Shown piece by piece: positions 40,653-42,125 of a stretch of DNA of 42,125 nucleotides. The DNA comes from an uncultured Allomuricauda sp. GTDB lineage: Bacteria; Bacteroidota; Bacteroidia; Flavobacteriales; Flavobacteriaceae. Position 1 is the stretch's first letter. Every line of letters begins with the position of its first letter. Under the pieces are notes generated by a model, which was not told the origin of the DNA, made no database searches, and saw only the letters and a program-made list of their open reading frames with translations. The position numbers and the translations under genes were made by a program. The stretch spans positions 1-42,125 of the forward strand of contig CALBPG010000162.1 of assembly GCA_937899065.1 (NCBI GenBank), written 5' to 3'.

Positions 40653-42125
40653 ATGAAAAGAGTAATATTAACCTTATTAGGGGTTGTCAGCACCTTTTTG
40701 TGCCTTGCCCAAGAGGATGTAACCGATATTGGAGTGCTGCCATCAACCCCTGAGGCAGCTAACTTCGAAAAATACGGAAACATACCTGTAGGTAACTTTT
40801 CAGGGATACCCCAGGTAGGCATTCCCATACATACCATAAAGTTGAAAAACATTTCCGTGCCCATTAACCTTAGCTACCACTCCTCTGGCATAAAGGTTGA
40901 CGAAACCGCAAGCAATGTGGGATTGGGTTGGGTATTGAATGCAAGCGGTATGATTTCTTGTAATACGCGTGGGAACCCCGATTTTGATACCTACGGATAT
41001 GCCAATGCAGGAAACCCTTCTCAACTTATTTACGATAGATATCTCGCCGGGGCATTCCAAGAAGATCAAATCAATGATGATGTGAATCCCAACAGTGATC
41101 ATACCTTACTTGATGATATTGCTGCTGGGTTAATTGATGGCGAACCAGATTTGTTCAATTTCAAATATCCTGGAGGATTGGGAAAATTCGTGTATGACGA
41201 GACGATTACGCCAAGAACCATACCATTTAAGGCCATTAAAATTGAACGTATTAACAACGGTGCAGGTTATCGTATCACCGATGAAAGAGGAAACGTTTTT
41301 GACTTTCTTGACAGAGAGACCTCATTGGTACGGCCTGCCACAGGCTCGGATTGTGATGTCATCAATGCGCAATATCCTACAGCTTCGATAACCCCCACCT
41401 GGCATTTATCCAAAATCACTACGCCACATAATGACACTATTGACTTTACGTATGAGACTATAAGTTACGAATACGAATATATCTCTAGCCAACAAGATTA
41501 TACTCTGGAGAGCGACATTTTTGGAAACCCTAGTAATGGTTGCGACCCGTTACCATTTAAGGAATGCAAAAACGTTATTGACGTCATAGTTGGTAAACGG
41601 TTGACTTCAATTGACTCTAGCGATGGAACTGAATTGACTTTCATCTATGACAATCAAGATAGATTGGATTTGGATGGGACCAATCGTTTGAGTGAAATCA
41701 GGTTATTTTTTGATAGTCAAGAAGTCGATAGTTGGACTTTACAACACGATTACTTTATTTCGGAAACAACACAACCGAGCGATGCCTATTATCGCTTGAA
41801 ACTGAATAGTGTTACGCAATCAGGTTACCCAGCCCATGAGTTTTTCTATGATGAAACCGAGACTTTGCCCAAGCGAAATTCATTTAGTCAAGATTCTTGG
41901 GGATACTACAACGGAAAGGCCAACAATACTTTTTTACCAGCAATAAACTATAAGGGCACATTTATGCCAGGGGCTGACCGTGCACCAGATTTTACTTATA
42001 CCAAAGCGGGCATTCTGAACAGAATTAAGTACCCAACTGGCGGAGAAACCTTATTGGAATATGAACCAAATGAATATTGGTTCGACGGTATTGAAATAAA
42101 TAGTCAGGTAAATAGTTCTCAAGTA
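40653..42125 (+). CDS. RHS/YD-repeat protein, N-terminal part (runs off the window)
   Basis: The frame starts at ATG 40653 with a signal peptide (cut near LAQ) and stays open for 491 codons to the window end. The start, FEKYGNIPVGNFSGIPQVGIPIHTI, then SYHSSGIKVDETASNVGLGW, is the standard N-terminal domain of large Bacteroidota RHS proteins. Later IKYPTGGETLLEYEPNEY shows YD-like repeats. Such proteins form a beta shell and often end in a variable toxin domain, which lies outside this window. No immunity gene can be seen. Confidence 0.88.
   Translation, partial: MKRVILTLLGVVSTFLCLAQEDVTDIGVLPSTPEAANFEKYGNIPVGNFSGIPQVGIPIHTIKLKNISVPINLSYHSSGIKVDETASNVGLGWVLNASGMISCNTRGNPDFDTYGYANAGNPSQLIYDRYLAGAFQEDQINDDVNPNSDHTLLDDIAAGLIDGEPDLFNFKYPGGLGKFVYDETITPRTIPFKAIKIERINNGAGYRITDERGNVFDFLDRETSLVRPATGSDCDVINAQYPTASITPTWHLSKITTPHNDTIDFTYETISYEYEYISSQQDYTLESDIFGNPSNGCDPLPFKECKNVIDVIVGKRLTSIDSSDGTELTFIYDNQDRLDLDGTNRLSEIRLFFDSQEVDSWTLQHDYFISETTQPSDAYYRLKLNSVTQSGYPAHEFFYDETETLPKRNSFSQDSWGYYNGKANNTFLPAINYKGTFMPGADRAPDFTYTKAGILNRIKYPTGGETLLEYEPNEYWFDGIEINSQVNSSQV

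Noticed and set aside
1-42125. CRISPR arrays, insertion sequences, integrases, rRNA operons or complete tRNA genes
   Set aside because: None was found: no regularly spaced repeats, no transposase or integrase motifs, and the only tRNA-like sequence is degenerate.

Overview
The window looks like the chromosome of a member of the Flavobacteriaceae (Bacteroidota), probably marine. Several things point that way. GC content is moderate to low. Promoters follow the TTG / TAnnTTTG pattern and few genes have a Shine-Dalgarno site. Families typical of flavobacteria recur: PorT-like barrels, a CarboxypepD_reg-like protein, an RHS protein paired with a DUF2341/LamG protein, an MsrB lipoprotein and an arsenosugar-type cluster. 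The dispersed palindromes GAGCGyAGTCGA and ACCCTGA-n7-TCAGGGT are common in flavobacterial genomes. Only raw sequence was read; all family assignments come from motif recognition, without database searches.

Layout. 1-2.2 kb (minus) is the head of an arginine operon: a candidate Arg-rich leader peptide, a GNAT acyltransferase, argG and the start of argC. 2.2-11.5 kb is a mixed region: a GT-C-type membrane glycosyltransferase, an AraC regulator, two serine beta-lactamase-family hydrolases, a GyrI-like domain protein, an outer-membrane barrel, a LysR regulator divergent from an NTF2-like protein, msrB and a WYL regulator. 11.5-17.2 kb is a tight five-gene minus operon (FAD oxidoreductase, polyferredoxin, MORN protein, two GT2 enzymes). 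17.4-21.4 kb is a plus-strand unit (DUF547, outer-membrane protein, GH113-like lipoprotein, BamA/TamA-like protein). 21.4-25.3 kb is a five-gene minus operon with the arsenosugar signature: CofC-like transferase, nucleoside phosphorylase, ArsM, DUF547 and TIGR04283-type glycosyltransferase. The radical SAM enzyme ArsS is not in the window.

25.4-38.3 kb holds a GH32 lipoprotein, small and hypothetical proteins, a NYN-domain protein behind an unusual promoter/operator/terminator leader, an ECF sigma factor with a putative anti-sigma partner, a CarboxypepD_reg-like protein, a third serine hydrolase and Dps. From 39 kb to the end lie a DUF2341/LamG protein with a tail-fibre-like C-terminus and the first 491 residues of an RHS-repeat protein.

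The most notable points are these. (i) A 26-codon leader ending in APRRRP lies ahead of the arginine operon. (ii) A roughly 60-nt terminated leader or sRNA lies ahead of the NYN gene, with a perfect 14-bp palindrome in its promoter spacer. (iii) Four otherwise uninterrupted genes (argC, DUF547, BamA-like, nucleoside phosphorylase) each carry exactly one in-frame stop codon and no frameshift. The DUF547 UGA sits exactly on a family cysteine and in the loop of a perfect 7-bp hairpin. (iv) A 73-75-residue protein family has two intact copies and one decayed copy. (v) A tRNA-Phe-like relic lies near 38.7 kb.
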